Positions 1-11,440 of a stretch of 64,000 nucleotides of DNA are shown piece after piece (position 1 is the stretch's first letter; every line of letters begins with the position of its first letter). The DNA is from Maea johnstoni. Taxonomy: Eukaryota > Annelida > Polychaeta > Spionida > Magelonidae. The notes under the pieces are model-generated. The model was not told where the DNA came from and made no database searches. It saw nothing but the letters and a program-made list of their open reading frames with translations. Position numbers and translations under genes: made by a program. The stretch is taken from contig OZ012700.1 of the NCBI GenBank assembly GCA_963942565.1, positions 6,656,945-6,720,944 on the forward strand, written 5' to 3'.

Positions 1-368
1 GGACACAGCCCCATGATGCTTCTATCTCTTTTCATGTGATTTTCTTTTATAAAAGTTTTTTGTCTATTGCATATCTCAAAACAAACGAATGTCCCATCTC
101 ATTTTACAAACAAAAAGAATGAGAGAGAAAATAGTCTAAATAAAAGCAAACTTACTATTGACATCAAATGAATGTAGTACTATAAACGTTTATTATGTGC
201 TACTATTTAGTCATCTCTCCTGGTTTCAATTTGGTTTAACAATGTCTTCACCGTAATTGTGGATGATACGAGAGATTATTTTCTACTGATAATTGTATTG
301 TAATTAAGAGATAATTAGGTCATCTCTTAATTGTATTCTTTGGGGTATACGAAGACGTTTTTTGTATA

Positions 369-543
369 CAGACAACTCTGCATAATTCGGACTGATGTGG
401 ACCCTAAATTTCGGTCCGGATTAGGCAAAATCCAGATTATACGTATAGGAATTATATGTTTAGTTAGGGACTAGAACCTTCAAATCTGTCCGGTTTAGAC
501 GAAAATCCGGATTACACATGTTCGGATTAAGCAGAGTTGCCTG
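369..543. mobile_element. Short MITE with about 25 bp inverted ends
   Basis: The left end reads CAACTCTGCATAATTCGG and the right end, reverse complemented, reads CAACTCTGCTTAATCCGAAC. The interior repeats 'ccggatta' words. It is about 175 bp with no ORF, so a non-autonomous DNA transposon is the likely reading. No clean target duplication was seen. Confidence 0.55.
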
Positions 544-606
544 CACTACTAACTCTTTGGTAATCCATACAGTGCATGCGTGTGTAGACTATATGTAGAG
601 ATCGGT

Positions 607-695
607 TGTCCTGATTGCCCAGTGGTCAGGGCACTGTTAGCAAACTGCCGAATGTCTTTCACCACTGCTTAAGGGTGCTGTCTTCGAATCTGTTT
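607..695 (+). repeat. tRNA-like SINE trace
   Basis: There is a box A-like stretch (TTGCCCAGTGGTCAGGG) and, about 50 bases on, a box B-like stretch (TCTTCGAATCTG). No acceptor stem can be drawn, so this looks like a decayed tRNA-derived SINE head and not a tRNA gene. Confidence 0.35.
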
Positions 696-793
696 TGGGG
701 AATGTCAGAAAATAGCTAGAGACCTCCGTGAAGACAATGGGTGTCCGTGGTTACCGGGGACTTAGAAAATTAACTACTGACCACAATTATCAG

Positions 794-1006
794 TACTGTA
801 AATCACTTAAATATGGCGTGAACATTATACACCGCAATTACGTTACTGCCCTGGATAGCGTGATCTAAGTATAGCGGTGAACTGGAACAGCAGCAGCAAG
901 TTCAGTTAAGAATTTAATAAAGACGGGGATTTTATAATAGCGCATATGGACATAGCGCTTTTATCGCTATCTTATTGTTCTCGCTATACTTAAGTGATTT
1001 ACAGTA
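794..1006. mobile_element. 213 bp MITE with about 31 bp terminal inverted repeats
   Basis: The left end TACTGTAAATCACTTAAATA is matched by the reverse complement of the right end, TACTGTAAATCACTTAAGTA. The match continues through GCG.GAACA with few differences. The interior is AT-rich and non-coding. Confidence 0.65.
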
Positions 1007-2038
1007 TCACTTAGGGCAGAGATGGTACCATAGATGAAGTTCCACATCCGTGAAGGGGAGGTTTTAGGGTTCTGGCACAATGGAACGTTTTATTGTCCTT
1101 CTATATCGACTAAATTTTAACAGTTTTACCATTTGTTATTTTACCAATGTCTACTTATATTAACCATTAAGCAGTGTAGTGTACATTGAGCTAATTGAAC
1201 TAGATGCTAATTGAACTTATTCATTCCAGTAATACACAGATAAGGCCATCCATCCGGATGATATGCCTTTTTCAATAGCAGATTTTAATAAATATCTGAA
1301 AGCTTTTTTAATCAGATGTCATCCAATAAGTTTGGTATGAATCAGTATTATATGTGTTCAATAATGGTATTTCGTGTGTCGTTTTCAAAGGTTTTAATGA
1401 TACTGTCTTAGGGGTAGCAGGAATAAGTGGGTTCCCAAAAACAGGGTATGAATGCAAAAATGCAAAAATTGAAGGAAAGCGGGCTCTGTATCTAACAGGA
1501 AAAAGATATGAGAGCTTCAAGTTAGCTTGTCACTTGTTGTAGAGAATGATGAAACGGCTATGAAAGTTATATCTTACTATATATGTAGTTTACTGGTAAA
1601 ATTTTGATAATAATAATGAGAAATACTTACAATTAAAGGTATTCGTTTTATTCATTTTTCTATATTACTTCTTTTTACAAATCGTTGAATGATGATCAGG
1701 TGTGAATTGTATGTAGTTTACAGGTCTTATTTTGATATGTTATAATAAATATACTTACAACTAAAATTGTTTGATTTTCCGGTTATTTATCTTCCCTCGT
1801 TATACAATTAGGCAATTAGAATAATATGATAAGTAAAACCACCTGCTTTTCCAGTAGTTTAAACTCGGAGATCTCACAGACACCACTATGCTCATTCGTG
1901 ACCTTCTGAGGTTAGAATGCGATGTTCGACGATTTGTCAAATCTTGAGCAGATCGTCATGGGTGTGCAACGCGTGGGTCCTAGTCAGGGAAAGGGGGAGA
2001 GGTTTGATTAAACTGCAACATGGTAAATCACGAATGAG

Positions 2039-2634
2039 TAAAGCCCCATTCACATTAGCCAAAATTGTGCTGGCGACCGATGGTAGCAGGAGAATTGCCA
2101 GAACATCGTCCTCCTTCACCAATGATCGCCAGTATGTTAAACGCATTCGTATATGGTCGCCCAACCACGACAATATTTTCAAATTGCTTAAAAAAACGCC
2201 AAGCGTCACGTGGTTTGTCGACCAAAACAAGTCGCGAATGAGTTACGAGTGAGTCGCCAACTAATGTGACAGTGTCGCAAGAGTTCGCCAATACATCTCC
2301 ATCAGGTGTTCAATGATTGCATTTTTGAACTGGTAATAATGTAGTGGCGACCTACATCGTCACCTTGCCATCGTGTTATAACTGCTTCGTTGCTGCGTCG
2401 CCACTTGACGTCAATACTTCGCAACTGTTCTCACTGTGTCGTCAGCGGTCGCGATGGTGTTGATATGACTTCATGATATGTCTTTACCGTGTTGCCACTG
2501 AGGCATCAATCGAGCGTCAATACGTTAAAGTCTAATCACACACACGAAATTCGAGACTTTTTGCGATGTTTTAGCGATGTCTTGGCAATTTCACGTCGTG
2601 ATCACGTTGCCAACACAATTTAAATGGGGCTTTA
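2039..2634. mobile_element. About 600 bp MITE, AAAGCCCCATT ends
   Basis: The left end TAAAGCCCCATTCACATTAG and the reverse complement of the right end, TAAAGCCCCATTTAAATTGT, are inverted repeats. The similarity continues through 'ttggc' and 'gccaagacatcg' words. The interior holds many 'cgtcgcca' words and only shadow ORFs. It sits at the place where units 3 and 5 of the array carry a different small MITE (13058, 22552). Confidence 0.6.
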
Positions 2635-2907
2635 TAATCCATGACTACTGTGCGTAATGACACTTAGTGAGACATCATTAAAGTGGAGCAAGAAGTCAAC
2701 TAACTTTATGGTGGAGCACGAATATTTTGAAAATGTTCAAAGTAGTCATGAAGGTACACACGTGTACAATTGCAATGGCACGACGATGTCTATTGTAGAT
2801 TGCAGTTGAGTATAGTGGTCCAATATTTATGAATCTTTCTCCACTGTAGCGCTATCGTAGTGAAGAATTGGTCAGCTTGAAAGGGAATTAACTAGGCAAA
2901 ACTATAA

Positions 2908-3029
2908 CCCCTTTCACACATTTCTGATTTCTGACAACAACGTGGCTACTGAGGAGCAAATATCTTAAATAGTGGGCCATCATAGCACTGTCATAGCAAA
3001 AATCTGGGATGTGTGACAGGGGCTTAAGC
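2908..3029. mobile_element. Small MITE, CCCCTTTCACACAT ends
   Basis: The left end CCCCTTTCACACATTTCTG faces the reverse complement AGCCCCTGTCACACATCCCAG-like right end. It is about 120 bp with no ORF. It belongs to the same general class as the small elements at 13058 and 22552. Confidence 0.5.
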
Positions 3030-4165
3030 CACAATTTGGCAGAAAAAAGTGGTGGTTAATGAAATTTAAAAAAGAGAATACGAGGGCCTGACTGCCAGGG
3101 GACTGCTCTTTCATATTTTAAAGATCACATGCATTTATATTGGCTGGCCAGTTTTCATTGGATCATATACTGTAGATTCACAAAAGAGTGTGTAGAGTAA
3201 ATTTTTTTGAATTTACAGAAAATATATTTTTGCGTTTTTGAATTTTGCGAATTGGCTGCAACATGGAGTGCCAGCCATACACTTAAAGTGGCAGGACTCA
3301 TCATTGCAAATTTTGATTTTGCGTCCGAGGCTAAACGCTAAAAAATGCAGAAATTAAACTAACGCAATGTTTTCCGAATTTACATTAGGTTACACGAACC
3401 AAAACAATATCACCCCAATACACAGGTGCATGATGATGAATACCGGGGATAGGATTCTGCGCAGAATATTTTCTCAACATATTTTATATGGATAAGGGCG
3501 TAGGTTTAGTCTGGTTGATTAGTGGTTGGTTGTGATTTGTATTCATTTTAGTATGGATAAGAAAATAAACTTCAGCCTCTTTGTGATGATAGTATAATTT
3601 GCAAACATTTTGATATATGAACGAGAGAATGAACTTTAGCATATCTGGTTATAATTTGCTAAAGGTTTGATACAGTGATGAGGTCATGGTTTTTAGGCAG
3701 TACTTTGTTTCGATCCGCTAGCTGTCAAATATAGGTTTGTATGTATTGCTTAGAAACGTTGTATATATCTTCCTAACTTGTTAAAGTTTGAATTGACTAG
3801 TATTATGTGACAAATTATTTTCAAACCATCTAGTGTCTATAAGTCATTAAGAAACTTTTGGAGTTTAAGTTCCTAGCTTTTACCATCATTCAGTCCTTCA
3901 TATTGAGACTACATACTAACTACTAGTATTTTAATGGCAAAGGAAATCAGAATGCAAGGGAGAAAAGAACTTTTATGCGCGAAGTCAAGGGGAAACATTT
4001 TGCAGGGGAGGGGCCTGTCTGAACGGCCAATTGGTCTGCAGCATTTCCACTAACTACTCGTTGTCTCTTACCACGTGGCCAGTGACTTATAATTAGTGGT
4101 AGGTGATCATTTTTGCCATTTATTTCAGTTTCCACCACCACTTACAACTTAGTAGTCAGGATTTA

Positions 4166-4183
4166 GCCTATATATAGCAGGAA
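4166..4183 (+). promoter_or_regulatory. Conserved TATA-like block, UGT unit 1
   Basis: GCCTATATATAGCAGGAAAA lies about 430 bases before the decayed UGT. The same block occurs upstream of every UGT unit (9211, 15640, 17697, 23478, 26455). The conservation is seen directly; a core-promoter role is inferred. Confidence 0.4.
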
Positions 4184-4596
4184 AAATGTCTTTAAACGAA
4201 ATTCCTAATTCCTTATTCCTTCAGGCAAATCATTACCACAGCAATTCTTGTTATGAAGATGTAATGTCATACAGTGCACAGATTAACTTGGATGTGGCAT
4301 CCCCTTTACCTTGACTCTACTTCCCTGACCTTAGGCTTGACCCCCATAATGCATACAAAGTGTGCTCTTGACCCCTAGCATATATAGTGTAAACTTTGAA
4401 CTTTATAACAGAGACTCACTGCAATTTTGTAGGTCACATTCACTTTAAAGGTAATTTAACACGCTAGTAAGGGGTAGCACCCAAAGAGAAGGACAGTGTC
4501 TTACTTAGAGAACAAGCACAGGTGAAAAGGTGTCAGAACTACTGAATTTCATTGATAAGGTACCAAGAAAACCTCATTATATGAATTAGGCAAAAT

Positions 4597-5934
4597 ATGA
4601 CTGGCAGGATACCCGCGGCTTGCTTGATCTCTAGCATGGTATTTGGCACGGTGGGAACCAGTTACATTCTGTTCATCTCTGAATTCTTTTCCTAGCATTC
4701 GGTTGTACAAGTGTTAATGCCATTCTGAATAAGGCTGATTTAACATTGTTTAACATTGATTCCCTCATGGGATACCCTTTACTATCAGTTCCTAATATAC
4801 AATATGTGGGTTGATTGTCTATTGCACCTGTAAAACCTGTGAGTAATGAACTGGCAGCCATCTGGGATTTGTACCCTGAGGGTGTTGTTTTGTTGTCGTT
4901 TGGGTCCATTGGTCATTCCATGCCAACTATCTACATGAGAAAAAATCTTTCTGCATTTGGACAGCTCATACTCACCTTTCCGATGAGATATATGGGTGAC
5001 AAAATTGCTTCCTAAAGAAAATTAAGACTTTTGAATAGCTTCCACAAATCCATCTCCTGGCCCCAGGGGAGGGGGGGAGGGGGGCAATCAGGTACGAAAT
5101 ATACGTCGCTGTGACGCTGAGTGACTCCCAAAGTGACTGGGCTTCCGAGTCTGCTGCCACCACTTGCTGCCGCTAAACACGCAGAGGATTATAAAATCTA
5201 AAGTTAAAATGCGTGTTCCCGTTCATCCAATGTCAGTGTTTTGATAAAAGAAGGGGTGTTTATCTAGTGGAAAAAGTCAGCTTTTTTATCAAAATAAGGG
5301 TGCTTTTTTGGCCAGAAATCAGTGCTGTAGGGGTATTTTTAAATTTTGATATAGAACATATGCGCCCCCCTAAATACCCAAGTACCCCCCCCCCCCCCCC
5401 CCCCCCCCCCAGGCTCCTGGCCCGCCAAAATGTCAAACTTTTCATTAACCACTGTGGTAACAATGGTCAATTGGAGGGTTTATACCATGGGGTGCCAATG
5501 GTAGGCATACCCTTATTTGTTGACCAGGGTTTCAATGGTAGACGGATGGAATACACCGGGTATGGCAAATGGTTTGATATTTTGACAGACACATAAGAGC
5601 ATCTCCTTCATTGATAGCTGAGGTTTGAAACAATAAAACTCACACAAACAATATTCAAAGAGCATAAGTCATTTTCCGTTATAGTCCTCTACTTCCTGGA
5701 GAGAGAGAAAGAGCGATGTACTAGATAGAGCATATGATTAAGTTCAAAGGTCAACTTTTAAGATCCTACTCACAGGATATGCAACTTTATAAGCTCTGGA
5801 TGCTGGATATACTATTGCGCTGTGCTGTATCATGTGTACATCTTACAAGAGCCTCAACAGCCATAATCTATCTGAGTTTTAGATTAATCCATACTGGTTC
5901 AATATCTGGAAATAAGTTGAATAAGACGAAATAG
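4597..5934 (+). pseudogene. Decayed UDP-glycosyltransferase, copy 1
   Basis: This is a broken paralogue of the intact UGT at 9595. The first ~125 bases match the signal-peptide end. A deletion of several hundred bases then jumps to the stretch encoding VNAILNKADL. The codon for the second Gly of VGGLSIAP is TGA, and the frame is lost near 5000. A 352 bp MITE (5062-5413) interrupts the gene just before the donor-sugar motif. After it, the NHCGNNGQLEGLYHGVPM region and the C-terminal membrane segment continue to a stop at 5934. With a deletion, a stop, a frameshift and an insertion it cannot give a working enzyme. It is the most decayed long copy in the array. Confidence 0.85.
5062..5413 (-). 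mobile_element. 352 bp G/C-tipped MITE inside UGT pseudogene
   Basis: It is flanked by an 8-base repeat, CTCCTGGC (5054-5061 and 5414-5421), which is present once in the intact paralogues. The ends are G-rich and C-rich runs, including a poly-C tract near 5387-5411. The body matches, in inverted orientation, the element at 11620-12071 ('cacccttatttt', 'cagtgttttgataaaagaag'). Confidence 0.7.
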
Positions 5935-6353
5935 CATTGGCTACATCTGCATTTAGATGTTTTGTTGTTTTTAAACAAGTTCAACATAATTTTCTGCGTG
6001 TTGATTATGAGTAGCAAATCACTGCTAAGCTCTCATTACCATAGAGTAGTCAGCAGTATGTATACTGTAGAACAGGCAAAGTTCGTGAGTGCGATTATTT
6101 CGCGAACTAGTATCGCCCTCGCAAACTTATCGCATGCAATCTATTGGGTGCTTAGTTACTCTATCCACCACTGGAGGTGATGGCGCGTCGGTCGGTGAAT
6201 TTCACCCATAGACGGTCATGGCTGAAACGAGGAAAAATACTTCAAATAACCTCACACAACCATTATACTATGATACATTGGTAACTTATGATTAGGTTAC
6301 CAATGTATCACATTATTATTCGCATACTTAACTGTCCGATTTTGGGGATACCT
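5935..6353. other. 3' flank of UGT unit 1
   Basis: This is non-coding. The first part matches the 3' flanks of the intact UGTs ('attttctg..ttgattatgagtagcaaa'). The stretch around 6265-6353 matches 8466-8530, which supplies the empty site for the next element. Confidence 0.5.
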
Positions 6354-8131
6354 CCCAGCAAACATCACGGTACTGGCCCAATACTGTTGGCCGTACTGGC
6401 CCAATACTGCAAGCCAGTACCTTCCCCGGTACGGTTTTGCACACCGTATTTGTATTGGCCGGGTACCGTTTTACAGTATCGGCCTGGTACAGGGCCAATA
6501 CTGGGCCGATACCGGGCCAGTACCGATTTGTTTGTACTGGCCCAGTATTGGCCCAATACCGCAGATCCGGTATTGGGCCAGTACCGGCCCAATATTGGAA
6601 CAGTTTTTCGGTATTGGCCCAGTAAAGGCCCGATACCGGGTCAGTACTGATTTCAGTACTGAAACAATACTGGGCCGATACCGGGCCAGCAATATTGCTT
6701 AAGAAAGATTAGAAAAAGAATTACAATAACTTACCAGTATAACCAGTTTTCCAGTATTGGCCCAGTACAGATTCAGTACTGGGGTGAATTAGGGTAAAAC
6801 ACATACACCAAGTTGCCCCCTATTGGCAGATGCAGGAACTATCGAGGAGCACATGTTTCAGTCTTTGAACAAAGAAACGTGACATTCTGACAAGTTTGAC
6901 CCATGGAATCTTTCTTTTCAGGTACATAATTCTTATAGAGTACTTTACCCTTAATCATTCTATGCTAATCTATTGCTTAAGAAAGATTAGAAAAAGAACT
7001 ACAATAACTTACCAGTCTGTTGGAATCTCTCATGATCACAGCAGAATTCTATGTCTGAGATGTGTACAGTTGTCATTTCCAGCTGATAATTAACATTCTG
7101 AAACATAATACATGTTAGTGTTGTGCCAAGACTGATGATATGAACATGACTCAATAAGTGTTAACTTACCCTGGAAGAGACTTGTCCAGATTAAATGCAG
7201 AGCTGACCTATCTGCGTTCTGTTGAAAGCACATGGTGAAAGAAAATGGTGACAGGAAATGCTATGTCAGGGCATGCTGGGATTGATTGAGGTGGCCCTGC
7301 CACCAATTGGCAAATAGCAAAACTGCTGCTGGCCCTATACTGGCTTCAAACCGGCCAGAACAGGAGAGTTTTGGCACACCCTGGATGTTACATTGCAAAA
7401 GAAATAGTTATAGGAATTACCATATTTGATTTTATTTATTTATCATTAGTCATTGATTTATTCAATTATAAATTTAAACATTTTATTCATTAATATATTT
7501 ACTTGTAGACAGTTTATTATTCTCTGGTATTTATCTTTATCATAGTTTTGATAATTGTTATAACATTTTCTCTTTTAAAATAAAATGTATATTTTCCAAT
7601 TAGTTCATGCGTTATTTAGCTTTACACAATAGTTTGTTATATTTTAGTACTATTTTAATGGATATAAAATACTACAGTATACTTGTAACGGCTTCATACC
7701 GTATTGTATTTGTATCGGCTAGTACCGGCAAATATTGGTAAACTGACTGTACCACACGGTACAGTAACGGTACCACCCCGATACCATTCCAGCGGTATTG
7801 TTTTTGTATCGGCTAGTACCAGCAAATATTGGTAAAACTGACTGTACCAAACGGTACAGTACCGGTACCGGCCCGATACCGTTACAGCGGTATTGTTTTT
7901 GTATCGGCTAGTACCGGCAAATATTGGTAAAACTGACTGTACCAAACGGTACGGTACCAGTACCGGCCTGATACTGCTTTTGTATCGGCTAGTACCGGCA
8001 AATATTGGTAAAACTGACTGTACCAAACGGTACAGTACCGGTACCGGCCCGATACTGTTAAACTGTATACGGTACAAGCGGTACAAGCCGGTATAAAGCC
8101 AGTACCGGCCAATACTGTGATGTTTGCTGGG
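6354..8131. mobile_element. 1.78 kb foldback-type element with tandem-repeat arms
   Basis: The ends are CCCAGCAAACATCACGGTAC and, reverse complemented, CCCAGCAAACATCACAGTAT. The left arm (to about 6690) is packed with 'tactggcccaatactg' palindromic words. The right arm (about 7690-8110) is a tandem array of an 85-95 bp unit containing 'gtatcggctagtaccggc' and 'ggtaccggcccgatac'. The centre (6700-7680) is AT-rich and includes a ~40 bp direct repeat ('attgcttaagaaagattaga', 6693 and 6972). ORFs here are repeat artefacts. The empty site is visible at 8521-8545. Confidence 0.75.
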
Positions 8132-9205
8132 CTGTGCCAAGTTATAGATTTCTTACGAGAAGCAAGATGACCCCCGTCATCATACAATAGACGCTATCAC
8201 AAAAGAGAGACGGCTGTTGCAATGGATATAATTGATCAATCATCAACATGCATGTATGTGTATGTTGATAATTATTAGAATAAGATATATTTTTTAAAAA
8301 TAGTGAAATTGTTTGTGCCATGAATCGAATGTTTGCCAATTTGCGGCAATGATTCAATTTGCAGTTGGCGAGTATATACAGCTATAGCGTAAAATTCACC
8401 CCTAGCTGTTCCGAGGCTGAAATAAAGAGAAATGAATGCAATAAGTTTACAAAATCAGTGTAATATGATATATTGGCACAAAGGTATCATATTATAATTC
8501 TCATATTTACATGTCCAATATTGGGGAAACTTGTGCCAAGTTATGGCCGCAATATGGCTGACAAATCTTTACATTGTTTGATTCCTGTTTGGTTCAAAAG
8601 ATGGCGCTGTAGAACTTGCTCGCTCGCTGCATGTTTTTATATCAACCCTTTGTTTGTTTGAGTTGCAATACCTGTAATGTGTGTTATTTTCGACTTTAAG
8701 GACCCCAGACTGATTCTATCACTGGCCTCTGTGTTTAACTGTTGTGTGTTATTTAGGATGCTTCTTATTTGGGAAGGTGACATGTATATGTTCATTTTGA
8801 ACCTAAATCATCCTGATGGTGCATTTGCCATTTAAGCCTATTGGCTTGAGGTGATAGTATGATTCTAAAACATTTTGATACATAAATAAGAGAATAGATT
8901 TTAGCATATTTGATTATGATTTGTAAAAGGTTTGATAAATCAATAAGGCCTTGGTTTTCAGGCAGTATTCTGTTAAACTTGAAATTGAAGATGATTAGAA
9001 TTGTGTTACAAATTTTCATAACATTCTTTCTATAAGTCATTGAATTCGTTTGGAGTTGGAGTTCCCTTTATCATCGTTCGATTATCCATATTGAGACCTC
9101 ATTATAACCACTAGTAGCCATATTTTTATTTCAAAGGAAACCAGAATGCAGGAGAGGAAAGGACCTCAATACTCAAAGTCAACCACTTACAACTGAGTAT
9201 TCATA
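8132..9205. other. Intergenic, UGT unit 1/2 junction
   Basis: No gene seen. The stretch from about 8660 matches the upstream parts of other units ('gcaccccagactgat..tatcactgg', 'catttgattatgatttg'). Confidence 0.5.
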
Positions 9206-9210
9206 ATTTA

Positions 9211-9228
9211 GCCTATATATAGCAGGAA
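9211..9228 (+). promoter_or_regulatory. Conserved TATA-like block, UGT unit 2
   Basis: GCCTATATATAGCAGGAAAA lies about 370 bases before the UGT start. A second conserved stretch (around 9400-9440, 'gactgtataacagatgatcac') lies nearer the gene and could be the real core promoter. The role is inferred from conservation across units. Confidence 0.45.
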
Positions 9229-9594
9229 AAGTCTGGATAATCGAAGTTCCAAATTGCCTTTTCCTTCAGGCAAATGATTATCACAGCATTCCTTGTCATA
9301 GAGATGCATTGTCACATATCGTGCCGAGACTAACATGGATGTGGCAAATCCTTTACCTGAACTGCATTTCCCTAACCTTAGTCTTGACCCCCAACCTACA
9401 AAGTGTAAACTATGGACTGTATAACAGATGATCACGTTCGCTTTACAGGAATATTAACACTCTATAAAGGGGCAACACACAAGAAGAAGGACCGTGCCTT
9501 ACTTAGAGAGCTAACATAGGTGACAGAGTGCCAAAACTACCGGATTTCATCGTACACGTATAAAAAAAACCTCATTATATGAATTAGACAAAAG

Positions 9595-11130
9595 ATGACT
9601 AACAGGATGCTAGCGGCTCTTCTGATCTGGAACATGGCATTTGGCATGGTGGGAACCAGTCACATTCTGTTTATCCCTGGGCTTTTCCCTAGCATTCGGT
9701 TGTACATGACAAACCTGGCTCAGGGTCTAGCTGAGGCTGGACACAATGTCAGTTTTGTTCTTCCAGGCTCCTTGTCCATTACAGACATTCCAGCAACAAT
9801 TACTCAGAGGGGATTAAATATAACATATTTCAAGTCAGATGTCGATATTCCTTTTGCAAAAACGGAATTTGTTGAGGAGCTAGCCAGAGAGTTGATGAGC
9901 CGAGAGGAAAGCCGGGTGAATTCTATTTTTGATAAATTCTACAAGTATCAAACTGAATGTGTGCATGATATGCTGAATGATGCAGACTTTGTGGACTCTT
10001 TGAAAAGGACCAGAATTGATGTGATAATGGTAAATGCATGGGATGTGACGGCTGCCCAATGCATTCTGCCTCTTATGTTGTCAGTGCCGTTCATTCAGGT
10101 GACTAGCATGTTCAAACCTTGGGAGCAGCAGCTCCCTGCTCTACCATCTGCAGTTCCTGGTCTGCACTTACTAGAATCGACCGAGAAGATGTCCTTTAGC
10201 CTACGTCTCCAGACGTACTACAGGTACTACACACAGAACAACCCGTGGGATGCCGTGATTTCAAAAGAATGGAAAAAGGTTTTTCCAAATACCAAGCCAC
10301 CAAGTGTTAATGCCATTCTAAATAAGGCTGATTTAACGTTATATAATATTGATTCTCTCATGGGATACCCTTTACCATCTGTTCCTAATATAAAATATGT
10401 GGGTGGATTGTCTATTGCACCTGTAAAACCTGTGAGTAATGAAATGGCAGCTATCTTAGATTCGTACCCTGAGGGTGTGGTTTTGGTGTCTTTTGGTTCC
10501 ATTGGTCATTCCATGCCAACAATCTACATGAACAAAATTCTTTCTGCATTCGGACAGCTCAATCTTACTTTTCTGATGAGATACATGGGTGACACAAAAC
10601 TTCTTCCTAAAAACATAAATGCTTTTGAATGGCTTCCACACGATGATCTCCTGGCCCACCCAAAAGTCAAACTTTTCATTAACCACTGTGGCAACAATGG
10701 TCAATTGGAGGGTTTATACCATGGGGTGCCAATGGTAGGCATACCCTTATTTGTTGACCAGGGTTTCAATGGTAGACGGATCGAATACAACGGGTATGGT
10801 AAATGGTTTGATGTTTACTCAGGCACAGAAGAACATCTACGTTCATTGATAGCTGAGGTTTGGAGCAACAAAACTTACACAAACAATATTCAAAAAGCTT
10901 CAGCCATTTTCCGTGATCATCCTGGACTTCCTCGAGAGAGAGCCATGTACTGGATAGAGCATGTGATCAAGTTCAAAGGTCAACATTTGAGACCCTACTC
11001 TCAGGATATGCCACTTTATCAGCTCTGGATGCTGGATATACTCCTGCTCTGTGCTGTACCATGTGTACTTCTCACAGGGACATTGACAGCCATAATTTAC
11101 CTGACTTTTAGATTAATCAAACTGGTTTGA
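9595..11130 (+). CDS. UDP-glycosyltransferase, intact single-exon copy
   Basis: Encodes 511 residues, the usual UGT length. UGTs move a sugar from a UDP-sugar to small lipophilic acceptors, normally in the ER lumen, anchored by a C-terminal membrane helix. The order seen is: hydrophobic signal segment (residues 5-22); N-terminal acceptor domain starting ILFIPGLFPSIRLYM; linker; C-terminal donor domain with FGSIGHSMPTIYM (about 301-313), EWLPHDDLLAHP (about 344-355) and the signature FINHCGNNGQLEGLYHGVPM (361-380) ending VDQGFNGRR; and one membrane helix near residues 478-505 with a short basic tail. The start is fixed by ATG-ACT-AAC-AGG, shared with two paralogues. By alignment, the catalytic His of the family falls at Ile34. 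No introns are needed. Confidence 0.94.
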   Translation: MTNRMLAALLIWNMAFGMVGTSHILFIPGLFPSIRLYMTNLAQGLAEAGHNVSFVLPGSLSITDIPATITQRGLNITYFKSDVDIPFAKTEFVEELARELMSREESRVNSIFDKFYKYQTECVHDMLNDADFVDSLKRTRIDVIMVNAWDVTAAQCILPLMLSVPFIQVTSMFKPWEQQLPALPSAVPGLHLLESTEKMSFSLRLQTYYRYYTQNNPWDAVISKEWKKVFPNTKPPSVNAILNKADLTLYNIDSLMGYPLPSVPNIKYVGGLSIAPVKPVSNEMAAILDSYPEGVVLVSFGSIGHSMPTIYMNKILSAFGQLNLTFLMRYMGDTKLLPKNINAFEWLPHDDLLAHPKVKLFINHCGNNGQLEGLYHGVPMVGIPLFVDQGFNGRRIEYNGYGKWFDVYSGTEEHLRSLIAEVWSNKTYTNNIQKASAIFRDHPGLPRERAMYWIEHVIKFKGQHLRPYSQDMPLYQLWMLDILLLCAVPCVLLTGTLTAIIYLTFRLIKLV

Positions 11131-11440
11131 TATCTGGAAATAATTCAATTAAGAGAAAATAACTTTGGCTACATCTGCATTCAGATGTTTTTTGTTTTTT
11201 TTTATTTTCTGTATTTTGATTATGAGTAGCAAACTGAAGCTAAGCTGTCATTGCCTCTGGAGTGGTCACTCCTCCTCCCTATATGTGTATTACGTATATG
11301 TGGCATATATACATACATAAATACATAGATACATGGTAACAGTATTTAGTAAGGTGGCTTTAATATTATATACAGGTGTGGCCACCTGGCTGCATGTTGT
11401 AATATCAAACCCTTGTTTTTGAATTACCATACCTGTAATA

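Noticed and set aside
1917-2291. ORFs on both strands at the 5' end of the array
   Set aside because: They lie across a MITE (2039-2634) and are not open in the homologous units.
6288-6692. Overlapping ORFs rich in Gly-Pro-Tyr in the foldback arm
   Set aside because: They arise on both strands from the 'tactggccc' palindromic repeats.
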